Source: Pelagibacterales bacterium SAG-MED29 (GTDB lineage: Bacteria; Pseudomonadota; Alphaproteobacteria; Pelagibacterales; Pelagibacteraceae). From it: DNA of 33,965 bases. Each line of letters opens with the position of its first letter. The first letter of the stretch is position 1. The notes beneath the pieces are model-generated. The model searched no databases. It saw only the letters and a list, made by a program, of their open reading frames with translations, and had not been told where the DNA came from. Both the position numbers and the translations under genes were made by a program. Below are positions 7,029-15,603 of the stretch, piece after piece. The stretch is taken from assembly GCA_014653815.1 (NCBI GenBank), contig JACWDZ010000008.1, positions 1-33,965 of the forward strand, read 5' to 3'.

Positions 7029-8231
7029 TTATCTTGGGATTTTTCTAATAAAATTCAAAAAATTCTTTTTAATATATTCAAGATCTTTATTTCTTAATCC
7101 ATGATGGCAACCTATTAAAATACCATTTTCCATTACGTTATTGCTGTTTACCTCTGCATTTTTCACCTTTTTATATTTTCTTTTTTTCATTATTGGTTGT
7201 CTTAAAATATTACCTGTAAAAATAGTTCTTGTTTGAATGCCTTTTTTTTCTAGAAATATTTGTAATTTTTGTCTTTTTATTTTAGATGTTGATTTAATTA
7301 TTACAGGATAGGCTAACCAAGGTGTTACCAGACCTTTAAGTTGGACAGGTAATTCAAAAAAATTTGGAAACTTTGAAAAAAAAAATTTTAGGTTTTCAAA
7401 ATTAGAAACTCTATCTTTGATATTTCTTGGTAATTTCTTTAATTGTTCTAATGCAAAAGCAGCTGAGATTTCAGAAGGTAAAAAATTATAACCTATGTCA
7501 TGAAAAATGTATTTTCCATCATAAGGTATACCGTCTACCTTGACACTTAATCTTTTTTTTATTCCTTCAGATTCATTAAAAATAGCTGATGACCTTCCCC
7601 ATCCCCTGAGTAATTTTGCTCTATCATATGTTTTTTTATCGTTAAAACAAACCATGCCACCAAATCCTGCTCCAGTTATTATATGTGAAGCATACATACT
7701 GTTAGTCGTAATATCGGAATAGTTTCCTAAATTTTTTTTATTCAATCTGTAGCCAATAGTATCAGCTGAATCTTCTATAATCTTAAGTCTATTTTTTTTT
7801 GCCAATAAATAAATTTTTTTCCAATCAGGAACATTACCTAATAGGTTTGGTATCATAATTGCTTTAGTCTTTTTATTAATTGCTTTTTTTATTTGATCTA
7901 AATTAGCTATAAAAGTATTTTTACCAACATCTATAAAATGAGGTATTAAACCTAATTGATATATGGGCGCTACAGTTGTCGAAAAAGTTAAAGTTGTGGT
8001 TATAATTTCACTTCCTTTTTTTAAGTTCAAGGATGCAAGAGCTAAAAGATTTGCTGAAGATCCAGAATTTACCATTAGACCATATTTTTTTCCGAATGAT
8101 TTTGATATTTTACTTTCAAGATTTTTGACAGCAGGTCCATCAATTAAAGTAAGAGATTTATCTTTAAGAACTTTTAAAGAAGCTTGAATTTCTTTTTGAC
8201 CATAAACAGCTTTTCCATAATAAATTTTCAT
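7029..8231 (-). CDS. DegT/RfbH-type PLP-dependent sugar enzyme with His in place of the PLP lysine
   Basis: A 400-residue member of the DegT/DnrJ/EryC1 fold, most like the dehydratase branch (RfbH/E1 and ColD). MVNSGSSANLLALASL (53-68) binds the cofactor phosphate, IIEDSADTIG (151-160) supplies the Asp that pairs with the pyridine nitrogen, and YDGKYIFHDIGYNFLPSEI near 238-256 matches the RfbH block. In aminotransferases of this fold a Lys sits six residues into the SF.x.K motif; here the motif is SMYASHIITG and residue 183 is His. In RfbH and ColD that change converts the enzyme from aminotransferase to 3-dehydratase, which removes the C-3 hydroxyl of a 4-keto-6-deoxy sugar. The Cys cluster that binds iron-sulfur in RfbH is absent, which is closer to ColD. 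It probably makes a 3-deoxy sugar for the glycan built here. Confidence 0.85.
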   Translation of the reverse strand: MKIYYGKAVYGQKEIQASLKVLKDKSLTLIDGPAVKNLESKISKSFGKKYGLMVNSGSSANLLALASLNLKKGSEIITTTLTFSTTVAPIYQLGLIPHFIDVGKNTFIANLDQIKKAINKKTKAIMIPNLLGNVPDWKKIYLLAKKNRLKIIEDSADTIGYRLNKKNLGNYSDITTNSMYASHIITGAGFGGMVCFNDKKTYDRAKLLRGWGRSSAIFNESEGIKKRLSVKVDGIPYDGKYIFHDIGYNFLPSEISAAFALEQLKKLPRNIKDRVSNFENLKFFFSKFPNFFELPVQLKGLVTPWLAYPVIIKSTSKIKRQKLQIFLEKKGIQTRTIFTGNILRQPIMKKRKYKKVKNAEVNSNNVMENGILIGCHHGLRNKDLEYIKKNFLNFIRKIPR

Positions 8232-8232
8232 T

Positions 8233-10362
8233 TTAATTATTCCATAAATAATTTTTTTTATTGTTAATACCTAAGGTTTTATCAATAATAAATTCAGCAA
8301 CTAAAGTTGAATTAAAATATTTCATATATTTTTCTTTACCATTTCTTCCTAAAATTTTTCTTAATTTTTCATCGTTTGCAAATTTTATAATTTTTTCAGA
8401 AAGATCATTAATGTTCTTATAAAAAACCATTTCCTTATCATTAAAAAAATCTCTATATTGAGTTTTTTCATCTATTAAGCAAACTAGTCCATTGCCCATT
8501 ATTTGAGTAATTCTGTCACTACTATAATACTTTATGGCGTCTCCTCTACTTAAATTTAATCCCATTTTAGCATTTTCAATAGTTTTAAAATAATGATCCG
8601 CCCAGATTGGTTGAATATTGTTTATACCGTAAACGTCAAACTTTGTATTAGGAGTAAGGTCAATTAATTTGTTGACGAAATTAACCCTATCATCAGTTTT
8701 ACCTTGTTTTAGCACTCCCCTATGAACCCCATGGCTTAGAGCAAAAAAGACATCTACATTACAGGATTTATTAAAATTATTTAAAGTTTCAAAAGATTTG
8801 TCCGCAGGATTAGGTATATAGAATGATTTATCTTTTGGTATAAAACTGAGAACTGACGGACTTGTTGTTAAAAAAGTAGCATCAACATTATTGATTTTGT
8901 TCAAAATACGATCTTTATTTCTTTTAAAGTCAGGGCCTTTTTTATTTAAAGGGTCAAGAAACCATTGGCCAATTCTTACATTTGGGTAATCATTTTTGAG
9001 TTCGTCTATCTGTTCAGGGGATATTAAATCAGCGTGACCGAGCATGATAATATCAGGTTTATAATTATAACAAGTTTTTTTAAGCTTATCATTTAATGTT
9101 TTAGCGCCTTTGAAATCCTGAAATGATTTATAATATTTTTGAATATCTCTATCACTAAAACCTAAGACACTATGGCCCAGTCTTATAAATCCATTGTTTA
9201 TTCTACGCCCCGTATTAAAAAAAAGCCTACCATCTAATCTTTCATTAAAATTAGTTATATGAAGGATTCTTAAATTATCAAGTTTTTTCTTTGTATTGAA
9301 ATTTGTGATTTTATTTATTTTATCAGATCTATAATTGTCTATTAAATTTGAAATAAATTTATGTGTTAAATAAAAATTTTTTATAGAAAGACGTTGAATT
9401 TTTTTTCTTAAATTCGTTTCATTAATTAATTCATTTAATGATTTTTCTAAATTTTTAATAGACAGACTTTGTAAAATTTTTGCATTAGTTACAGTTTCAG
9501 GTAATCCACCACGTTTTGTAATAATTACCGCACAACCATTGGCAGCAGCTTCTAGACTAGTTCTTCCGAATGGTTCTTCCCATCTAGAACAAGCTACTGC
9601 TATACTTGTTTTTTTAAAAATTTTTATTACTTCTTCATGTTTTTTAAAGCCAAGTATATCCGCATTTTTATGTGAAAGTTTAATTTTTTCTCTTTTTTCA
9701 TCACCAATTATTTTAGCTCGCCATTGAGGATACTTGTTTAAAACTTTAATAATAGCTTTAGAAAATATGTCATAACCTTTTGCTCTATTTAACTTTCCTA
9801 CAAATGTGATCCATTTTTTTTTATTTTGAATTAATTTTAAGGAACCTTTTTCAGCGGATTGATAAAAAACAGCTAATTTATTACTATTAACAAATTTATT
9901 TTCTAAACCTTGTAAAAATCTTTTTTTTGACCAATTGCTATTAAAAATTATCTTATAACATTGTTTAAGAAGAAATTTTCTATCATTAATTGATTTAGAA
10001 CCATCCATTGAAAGAGGATCGTTATGAAAATATAAAGCTAATACCTTTTTACTGTCTTGAGATGAGATAATTTTTACATAACTTGGTCTATTATGTATCT
10101 CAATTATTGATGAATTTTTCTCTTTTTCCAGTTTGATAAATTTATTTACATAATTTCTAGTTTGACTTGTTAAAGGAATATTGAGTAAAGATATATTTCT
10201 ATATTTTATCGGAAATTTTTTTTTTAGTTTAGTACTTCCATAAACAATAATATTTTTTTTAAAAATGCTTTTTTTACTAGTTTCATACACAAACAAAGAT
10301 ACTGCACCAGGATATTCTGGCGAAAAATTTTCTTTATATGGAAGTAAAATAGAAATTTTCAT
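8233..10362 (-). CDS. Two-domain glycosyltransferase: GT4 domain fused to a CgeB-like GT domain
   Basis: The 709-residue protein carries two GT-B units. Residues 1 to about 345 form a family 4 glycosyltransferase, with WITFVGKLNRAKGYDIF near 185 and the EX7E motif in EEPFGRTSLEAAANG near 258-272, followed by GGLPETV. Residues from about 365 begin again with LRILHITNFNERLDGR and resemble the CgeB / glyco_trans_1_2 type, with QWFLDPLNKKG in the middle and LNLSRGDAIKYYSSDRITQI near 620-640. Both units look complete, so the protein could add two sugars in sequence or polymerise a disaccharide. It has no membrane segments. Its start overlaps the stop of the repaired GIY-YIG frame by four bases, and the DegT-family gene starts one base after its end. 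Confidence 0.87.
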   Translation of the reverse strand: MKISILLPYKENFSPEYPGAVSLFVYETSKKSIFKKNIIVYGSTKLKKKFPIKYRNISLLNIPLTSQTRNYVNKFIKLEKEKNSSIIEIHNRPSYVKIISSQDSKKVLALYFHNDPLSMDGSKSINDRKFLLKQCYKIIFNSNWSKKRFLQGLENKFVNSNKLAVFYQSAEKGSLKLIQNKKKWITFVGKLNRAKGYDIFSKAIIKVLNKYPQWRAKIIGDEKREKIKLSHKNADILGFKKHEEVIKIFKKTSIAVACSRWEEPFGRTSLEAAANGCAVIITKRGGLPETVTNAKILQSLSIKNLEKSLNELINETNLRKKIQRLSIKNFYLTHKFISNLIDNYRSDKINKITNFNTKKKLDNLRILHITNFNERLDGRLFFNTGRRINNGFIRLGHSVLGFSDRDIQKYYKSFQDFKGAKTLNDKLKKTCYNYKPDIIMLGHADLISPEQIDELKNDYPNVRIGQWFLDPLNKKGPDFKRNKDRILNKINNVDATFLTTSPSVLSFIPKDKSFYIPNPADKSFETLNNFNKSCNVDVFFALSHGVHRGVLKQGKTDDRVNFVNKLIDLTPNTKFDVYGINNIQPIWADHYFKTIENAKMGLNLSRGDAIKYYSSDRITQIMGNGLVCLIDEKTQYRDFFNDKEMVFYKNINDLSEKIIKFANDEKLRKILGRNGKEKYMKYFNSTLVAEFIIDKTLGINNKKNYLWNN

Positions 10363-10620
10363 ATATTATTGTTTTTAATTTTATTTCTTAATGTTCTATT
10401 TTTCTTTATATAATATTCTCTAGAAATTGCTTTGTTTTTTTGATTTAAAGATCTCTTTATAGATCAATTTCCAAGTTCTTCCTCTGGTAAATTTAGCTCC
10501 TTTTCCAGAATTATGAAGATGCATCCTTTCTTTAATATTTTTAGTATATCCAACGTAAGTAACGGATTTGCCACCCTGAGATTTGAGCATATAAACATAA
10601 TAGCTCATTAATTTCAGCAA
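10359..10620 (-). pseudogene. GIY-YIG nuclease-domain protein (UPF0213-like), frameshifted
   Basis: The frame starting at 10620 gives the GIY-YIG core: YYVYMLKS, TYVGYTKNIKERMHLHN and GAKFTRGRTWKLIYKEIF. It then meets a stop at 10420 after 66 residues, before the family's end. Removing one A from the seven-base run at 10435-10441 restores the frame, which then reads KAISREYYIKKNRTLR and stops at 10359. That restored tail holds the expected catalytic Glu (SREYYIKK) and gives a normal family length of about 86 residues, with a four-base overlap on the next gene. The gene is therefore either inactivated by a one-base insertion or misread at a homopolymer. Proteins of this family are small, putative DNA endonucleases of unsettled function. 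The start overlaps the aldehyde dehydrogenase stop by seven bases. Confidence 0.85.
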
Positions 10621-12053
10621 ATGCCTAGATGAGTATACTTAACATTGAGATAATCTTTAATAGCCATAGAGCCACCTTCTCTGCCATACCCAGTTTGTTT
10701 AATTCCGCCAAATGGGGCCTCTGGAAGAGCTACAACAGCTGTATTTACAGCTACAGTGCCTGTTTCCATTAATTCCGAAGCTTTATGCGCTTGTTTTAAA
10801 TTATTAGTATAGAGGTAACTAGCTAAACCTAAATCATTATTATTTGCTCTTTTGATAACTTCATCAAAATCTTTAAATGAAAGAATAGGAACCAATGGAC
10901 CAAAAGGTTCCTGGTTCATGATAGTAAAATTATCTTTAACATCATCAAATATTGTAGGTTCATAAAAATAACCTTTGTTAAATCCGGCTGGTTTTTTTCC
11001 ACCACAAAGAATTCTCGCACCTTCTTTTTTGGTAGTTTCAACTAAGGCCTCTATTTCATCCAACCTTTTTTTTGTCGTTAATGGACCTAAAATTGTATTT
11101 TTTTCTAATCCATTTCCTATCTTTAATTTTTTTGTTTTTTCGACCATTAATTTTGTAAAATCATTTTTTTTACTTTCATGAATATAAAAGCGACTTGGGG
11201 AAATACAAACTTGACCATTGTTTCTAAATTTTGCAAAAATAGCCATATCAGTAACTTTATTTAAATCAACATCATCAAAGACGATAAAAGGAGAATGACC
11301 ACTTAATTCCATTGTTACTCTTTGAACTTTATCTGCAGCTTTTTTTAAAATAAGTTTTCCAACTCTTGTTGAACCAGTTATTGAAACTTTCTTAATTATG
11401 TTTGAAGATAATAATTGATCTGAAATGTATGCTGGATCACCTGATAAAAGATTAATTACCCCCGGCGGAACGCCTGCTTCGTTACAAATATCAACTAATT
11501 CCATTACAGCACCTGGAGTAATTACATCTGGTTTAACGATTACTGAGCATCCTGCTGATAAAGCTGTAGAAATTTTTCTTGAGGCAAGAGTAATTGGAAA
11601 ATTCCATGGAACTAAAGCAGCAACAACACCTACAGGCTGGTAATAAACATGAATTCTTGTATCGGGTGATCTCCCTTGTAATGTTTCACCGTAGATTCTT
11701 TTTGCTTCTTCAGAGCTCCATTCAAAAATATCTGCAGCACCATTAGCCTCTCCAACACTTTCAGATAGAGGTTTTCCTACTTCCAGTGTTAACCATTTAG
11801 ACAAGGATTCATTTCTTTTTCTTATTAATTCAGAAATTTTTCTTATTATTTTAGATCTTTCCCAAGGAGAAGTATTTTTCCAAATTTCAAATCCTTTAGC
11901 AGCAGATTTAAGACACAAATTAATATCTTCTTTATTAGCTTTCGAAGCTTTACCAATAAGTTCTTCTGTAGCTGGATTTATAACTTCGTAGGTTTCTCCG
12001 CCAGACGAACTTTGCCATTTACCATCTATAAATTGTCCAAATTTTTCGTACAT
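10614..12053 (-). CDS. NAD(P)-dependent aldehyde dehydrogenase
   Basis: A full-length 479-residue aldehyde dehydrogenase. PWNFP (149-153, with Asn151), VIVKPD (Lys174), SITGSTRVGK (nucleotide-binding loop), MELSGHSPF (general base Glu249), NNGQVCISPSR (nucleophile Cys283) and NQEPFGPLVPI are all in place. The C-terminal GYGREGGSMAIKDYLNVKY resembles the succinate-semialdehyde and 2-oxoglutarate-semialdehyde dehydrogenase group (GabD-like), but ALDH substrates are hard to read from sequence, so I give no symbol. In this location it might oxidise succinate semialdehyde or a related aldehyde to the acid in the cytoplasm. It is the first gene of a minus-strand run that continues through the GIY-YIG gene into the glycan cluster. 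The gap upstream of it holds the tRNA-Glu 3'-end remnant. Confidence 0.9.
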   Translation of the reverse strand: MYEKFGQFIDGKWQSSSGGETYEVINPATEELIGKASKANKEDINLCLKSAAKGFEIWKNTSPWERSKIIRKISELIRKRNESLSKWLTLEVGKPLSESVGEANGAADIFEWSSEEAKRIYGETLQGRSPDTRIHVYYQPVGVVAALVPWNFPITLASRKISTALSAGCSVIVKPDVITPGAVMELVDICNEAGVPPGVINLLSGDPAYISDQLLSSNIIKKVSITGSTRVGKLILKKAADKVQRVTMELSGHSPFIVFDDVDLNKVTDMAIFAKFRNNGQVCISPSRFYIHESKKNDFTKLMVEKTKKLKIGNGLEKNTILGPLTTKKRLDEIEALVETTKKEGARILCGGKKPAGFNKGYFYEPTIFDDVKDNFTIMNQEPFGPLVPILSFKDFDEVIKRANNNDLGLASYLYTNNLKQAHKASELMETGTVAVNTAVVALPEAPFGGIKQTGYGREGGSMAIKDYLNVKYTHLGIC

Positions 12054-12086
12054 ATTTTATAATACCAAAAAAAATCTTTTAAATTA

Positions 12087-12113
12087 TGGCAGTCCCAAGA
12101 TGAATCGAACCCT
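12087..12113 (-). repeat. Decayed copy of the tRNA-Glu 3' end (candidate att remnant)
   Basis: On the minus strand this reads as the T-arm and acceptor end of a tRNA finishing in GCCA. It matches the tRNA-Glu 3' end (15604-15630) at 22 of 27 positions in the same orientation. The T-stem no longer pairs and no matching 5' acceptor strand, D-arm or anticodon arm was found in the following 70 bases, so it is not a tRNA gene. A partial 3' copy downstream of an intact tRNA is what integration at a tRNA gene leaves behind. Confidence 0.7.
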
Positions 12114-12186
12114 ATTTGGTAGATCTTGACCCTTGGTCTTTTCCGCTTATTAAACAATTATAATAGAATTTTATAGTTAACAAAAA

Positions 12187-13440
12187 CTAAAAATAAATCA
12201 CCAAATAGCCAGAAATAGCTGAAAATAGAAGTATTAAAAATAAAACTACCCAAGAAATTTTTCTAAATTTTAATAGCGATAATTTATCTTCTCGTGGTTT
12301 TTTTAAGATATCGTAAATACCTAGTCCCATGAAATGTCCAATATAAACGGACTCTATAAAACTAACTAAAAGTACGGATATAGCATTAATATATGCGGTA
12401 AAAATAAACCAATCAAAAACGTTCAAGTAGGGCATTTCTGGAATTTTTGCAGTTGCAGCAACAAGATTAAAAGCTACAAGTGATAACACCAAGGTTATGC
12501 AGACAGATATTCTACCGTATTCCATCGGTACAAAAATTGTACAGTAATTTATGATTATAATAAGTAATATTGGAATAATAAATTTAAATACAAAACTGAT
12601 TGAATTTCTATCTATAGTAATTTCAGATTTAACTGATTGTTTTGCATAATCCGAATACAAATCTCCCAAAGGTTCTAAGTCAGGGTAAGTGGTATATTGT
12701 TTTATAGTCCAACCAGGAGATGATATATTTGAAAATTCTAATTTTTTAATATCAGTATTTAATAACTTAAATTTATCTGACATCCCAAATGACAAATTTT
12801 CGAAAATTTGAGATGAAACAGCAATTTTAAAACTTTGTGTATCAAATGGATATTTTTTATAATCAAATTCAGAAGAGTTATATGTTACTTGCTCATCAAA
12901 GTAGAGATATTCAATTGTACCATCAAAATAAATTATAATCTTAGGTGCCACATTTGTCTCAACTTTTGTTGAATTTTCAAATACAATTTTAAAATCAAAA
13001 AATTTTCCATCTGATATAGATTTTTTAAGATCATATTCACAAACAACTATCTTTTGAGTTCCAGCATCTTCTATTTTTTTATTAATGGACTCCATTTCAT
13101 CAGAAAAAAAATCATCTGATATGCTGTTAAAAATTGTTACACCAAGTTTAGGTTCTTTATAAGAAAACGATCTTTGATCAAAATATAGCGACAAATTTGA
13201 ATTAGTTTCATTAACATTTAATCTTTTTAAATTAAAATAAGCTTTTAATTCAACTTCTTCAGATAATTTGTTTTCTTTTCCAAAGGAACTATCTTCATAA
13301 ATTTTATTACAAATCTTTTTTGGAAAAAGTTCACTAAACTCTAATTTTTTTTCTGCCTCTAAAGACGATACTTCAATTGCAAAAGATTTACAAAAAATAG
13401 AGATAAAAAATAATAATGTTATAATAGTTATATTTTTCAT
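12187..13440 (-). CDS. Prokaryotic pentameric ligand-gated ion channel (Cys-loop receptor family)
   Basis: The 417-residue protein has the whole plan of the GLIC/ELIC family. A signal peptide (1-21) precedes a beta-rich extracellular domain (about 25-275), with YPFDTQ (197-202) equivalent to the conserved FPFD.Q of the Cys-loop region; the flanking Cys pair is absent, as in bacterial members. TM1 is about 281-303 with the conserved Pro290, TM2 about 309-331, TM3 about 341-365 and TM4 about 396-416. TM2 lines up with animal receptors as Arg310 at 0', Ser312 at 2', Thr316 at 6' and Leu319 at 9', the usual pore-lining pattern, then continues AFN and IPEMPYL much like GLIC. Glu307 lies at about -3', so cation selectivity is plausible but not certain. 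The start overlaps the glutaminase stop by four bases (ATGA), implying one mRNA. The ligand is unknown; glutamine, glutamate, ammonium or protons are worth considering from context. Confidence 0.9.
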   Translation of the reverse strand: MKNITIITLLFFISIFCKSFAIEVSSLEAEKKLEFSELFPKKICNKIYEDSSFGKENKLSEEVELKAYFNLKRLNVNETNSNLSLYFDQRSFSYKEPKLGVTIFNSISDDFFSDEMESINKKIEDAGTQKIVVCEYDLKKSISDGKFFDFKIVFENSTKVETNVAPKIIIYFDGTIEYLYFDEQVTYNSSEFDYKKYPFDTQSFKIAVSSQIFENLSFGMSDKFKLLNTDIKKLEFSNISSPGWTIKQYTTYPDLEPLGDLYSDYAKQSVKSEITIDRNSISFVFKFIIPILLIIIINYCTIFVPMEYGRISVCITLVLSLVAFNLVAATAKIPEMPYLNVFDWFIFTAYINAISVLLVSFIESVYIGHFMGLGIYDILKKPREDKLSLLKFRKISWVVLFLILLFSAISGYLVIYF

Positions 13441-15443
13441 AATAATTTCTTTAAAAAATTATACACAGATATTCGATTTTCACGTTTAGCTTCATCTAAT
13501 GGGGTTGATTTCCAGCGATCTCTAACATTAATAGGGTGTTTGTAATTTATCAAAAGTTTTACTGTTTCAAGATTACCTTCAGCGGCAGCAAGATGTAGCG
13601 CTGTTCTTGAGTCAAAATTTCCGGCATGTACAGGAACTCCTTTTGCTATTAATTGACGAATACCGGTTATATCATTTCTTGCAGCTGCAAATAAAAGTTC
13701 ACTTACCATTAATTCATCATCATAATTTGCAACTTCATCAGTCTTACCATTCGGGTCTTCTACAAGATGTATTGGCTGCAAAAATTTAATATTTAGCTTA
13801 TCTAATTCTTTTAAGATTTTATCATGATTATTATTTTTTGCATCAAAATATCCATAACCACCCCAACGATCTGGTACAGGCTTAACACCCTGCTTGATTA
13901 AAAACTGTACAACTTCTAACTGACCCTCTGCAGCAGCTAGATGCAATGGAGTTCTCATATCTGAGTTTCCTACACTTAAATCTTTTTGTTCACTTGCTAA
14001 ACGTTCTAACGTCCTTATATCTCCATTACTTGCTGCCCAAATTGCTTCGCCACAACTATTCGCACGCCATCTTGAAATAGGTATTCTAGGATCTATACGA
14101 TCAGCATTAGTCATAGCTCCGTCAAACATGTGAACCAAATATTTTGAAGTAATTCGTTTTGCCATTTCAATTCCGCGCACACTATTACCTTGCTCATCCA
14201 GTCTTGGTGAAAAAATACATATACCCATTAACTGAGGTATAACTAAAAAAACTCCACCACCTACTCCACTTTTTGCTGGTAAACCAACTTCTTGAAAAAA
14301 AGCCCCACTAGCATCATACATACCGCTACTTTGTAAAACAGGTAAGCAGTCTCTTACAGTTTTTTGATTGAGTATTCGACTTTGAGTGATAGGACAAACT
14401 CCATTATTTGCTAATGTTGCAGCTGCAGTAGCGATTTCTGTTGATGTCATTTCTAATGAGCATATGCTAAAATATAGTTTTAAAGCTTCTGTGACTGCCG
14501 GCTCTATATAAAAATCAAATCCATCTTTCTTATTATCTATATCTTTTTTAAGTTTAGTTTTTTTACCAGGAAGATTCCCTGTAGCCATTAATAAATAACC
14601 AATAGCTAAATTATTATGACCTGTAAAATTTTCTTCACGGGCTACATCCTTATTAAATCTTGGAAACTTTGAATCAAACTTACCTTTAGCAGACCATCCT
14701 ATGAGTTTTCCGTATTGTTCTTTTACAAAGCTTAATCTATTCTCATAATTATCATTTGAATTTATAAGACCAGCTGTCATTATTGCTCCAGCATTAATCA
14801 TTGGATTATAAGGTATACTCGTTAATTTTTTTTCAGAATTTGATTTAAGTGAACGAGTTAGTAAAGTTAAGTCATTAAATTGTCGACCAGATGGTTCTTG
14901 TCCCACATGTTTATGTACTAATTCTAAACCTAATTTTTCTAGTACAAAACAATAATTAAAAGGTTTACACAGTGACTGTAAGGAAAAATCTACGTCAAAA
15001 TCACCTTTCTGGTAAACTTGTCCATCTACGGTAACAATAGAAATGCCGAATTGATCCGGATCAACTTTAGCTAGTGGGGGTATATAAGACGCAAGTTCAC
15101 CTGATTTATTTTTAGCAACCTCTTTAAACATTTCATCAATATTTTTAGAAAAATCACTAAAGTCAGGTAAAGCTAATTCCCCACGTAAAGTTTTCTCAAC
15201 TAGTAGACCTGCTGAACTAATAATTTTAATAAAATCATCATAATAAATTTCGTTTGCACAAGTATCCAACTTTTGAAAAAGAGTATACAATCTATTATCA
15301 TTACTTTTTAAGCCAGATTTTAATAAAGCATTCTTTATATTTTTTGTTTTAATTAGATTAGGATTTTTTTTCACACAAAGAATAAAATAAGTCTTTTTCA
15401 CGCTTTGACGTATGTTTGGAATTATAATCATTTGTTGACTCAC
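13437..15443 (-). CDS. glsA: Long-form glutaminase with EF-hand-like and ankyrin domains
   Basis: Hydrolyses L-glutamine to L-glutamate and ammonia. The 668 residues follow the layout of animal kidney-type glutaminase almost end to end. An EF-hand-like helical region (about 30-85) is followed by the linker ALPDFSDF and the serine-dependent catalytic domain (about 115-440), then ankyrin repeats (about 465-540 and 580-668; clear units begin TPLHLAAAEGQLEVV and TALHLAAAEGNLETV). Catalytic residues are present: Tyr120, Ser157 and Lys160 in LQSLCKP, Asn217 in MINAGA, Tyr324, Tyr376 in SGMYD and Val394 in KSGVGGG. Typical bacterial GlsA is about 310 residues with only the catalytic domain. No signal peptide is seen, so it should be cytoplasmic. 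It overlaps the ligand-gated channel gene by four bases. The gene appears richer in G+C than many neighbours, and it lies in an island next to tRNA-Glu. Confidence 0.95.
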   Translation of the reverse strand: MSQQMIIIPNIRQSVKKTYFILCVKKNPNLIKTKNIKNALLKSGLKSNDNRLYTLFQKLDTCANEIYYDDFIKIISSAGLLVEKTLRGELALPDFSDFSKNIDEMFKEVAKNKSGELASYIPPLAKVDPDQFGISIVTVDGQVYQKGDFDVDFSLQSLCKPFNYCFVLEKLGLELVHKHVGQEPSGRQFNDLTLLTRSLKSNSEKKLTSIPYNPMINAGAIMTAGLINSNDNYENRLSFVKEQYGKLIGWSAKGKFDSKFPRFNKDVAREENFTGHNNLAIGYLLMATGNLPGKKTKLKKDIDNKKDGFDFYIEPAVTEALKLYFSICSLEMTSTEIATAAATLANNGVCPITQSRILNQKTVRDCLPVLQSSGMYDASGAFFQEVGLPAKSGVGGGVFLVIPQLMGICIFSPRLDEQGNSVRGIEMAKRITSKYLVHMFDGAMTNADRIDPRIPISRWRANSCGEAIWAASNGDIRTLERLASEQKDLSVGNSDMRTPLHLAAAEGQLEVVQFLIKQGVKPVPDRWGGYGYFDAKNNNHDKILKELDKLNIKFLQPIHLVEDPNGKTDEVANYDDELMVSELLFAAARNDITGIRQLIAKGVPVHAGNFDSRTALHLAAAEGNLETVKLLINYKHPINVRDRWKSTPLDEAKRENRISVYNFLKKLL

Positions 15444-15603
15444 TTATATTTCTCATAGTTAAATTTATTCAAATTTTACTTAGATTAACTATGCTAAAAT
15501 TTTATTCCAGGTATGCAATTTCTAAACAATTATTGACCTTAATCAATTACTTATCTTAAGTTTTAAAAATTAATTATCTAGAATGCTCATTTACTTGAGC
15601 TTT
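15444..15603 (-). promoter_or_regulatory. Leader region of the glutaminase-channel unit
   Basis: These 160 bases separate tRNA-Glu from the glutaminase start and hold no gene. A small hairpin (GCTCA/TGAGC arms, 15585-15600) lies just after the tRNA 3' end and may mark the end of that transcript, though no strong T-run follows it on the minus strand. The rest is A+T-rich and is the likely place for the promoter of the two-gene unit; I could not pick out a -35/-10 pair with confidence. Confidence 0.35.

Noticed and set aside
12087-12160. A complete tRNA gene downstream of the channel gene
   Set aside because: Only the 3' T-arm/acceptor portion resembles a tRNA; the T-stem does not pair and no 5' acceptor strand or anticodon arm fits.
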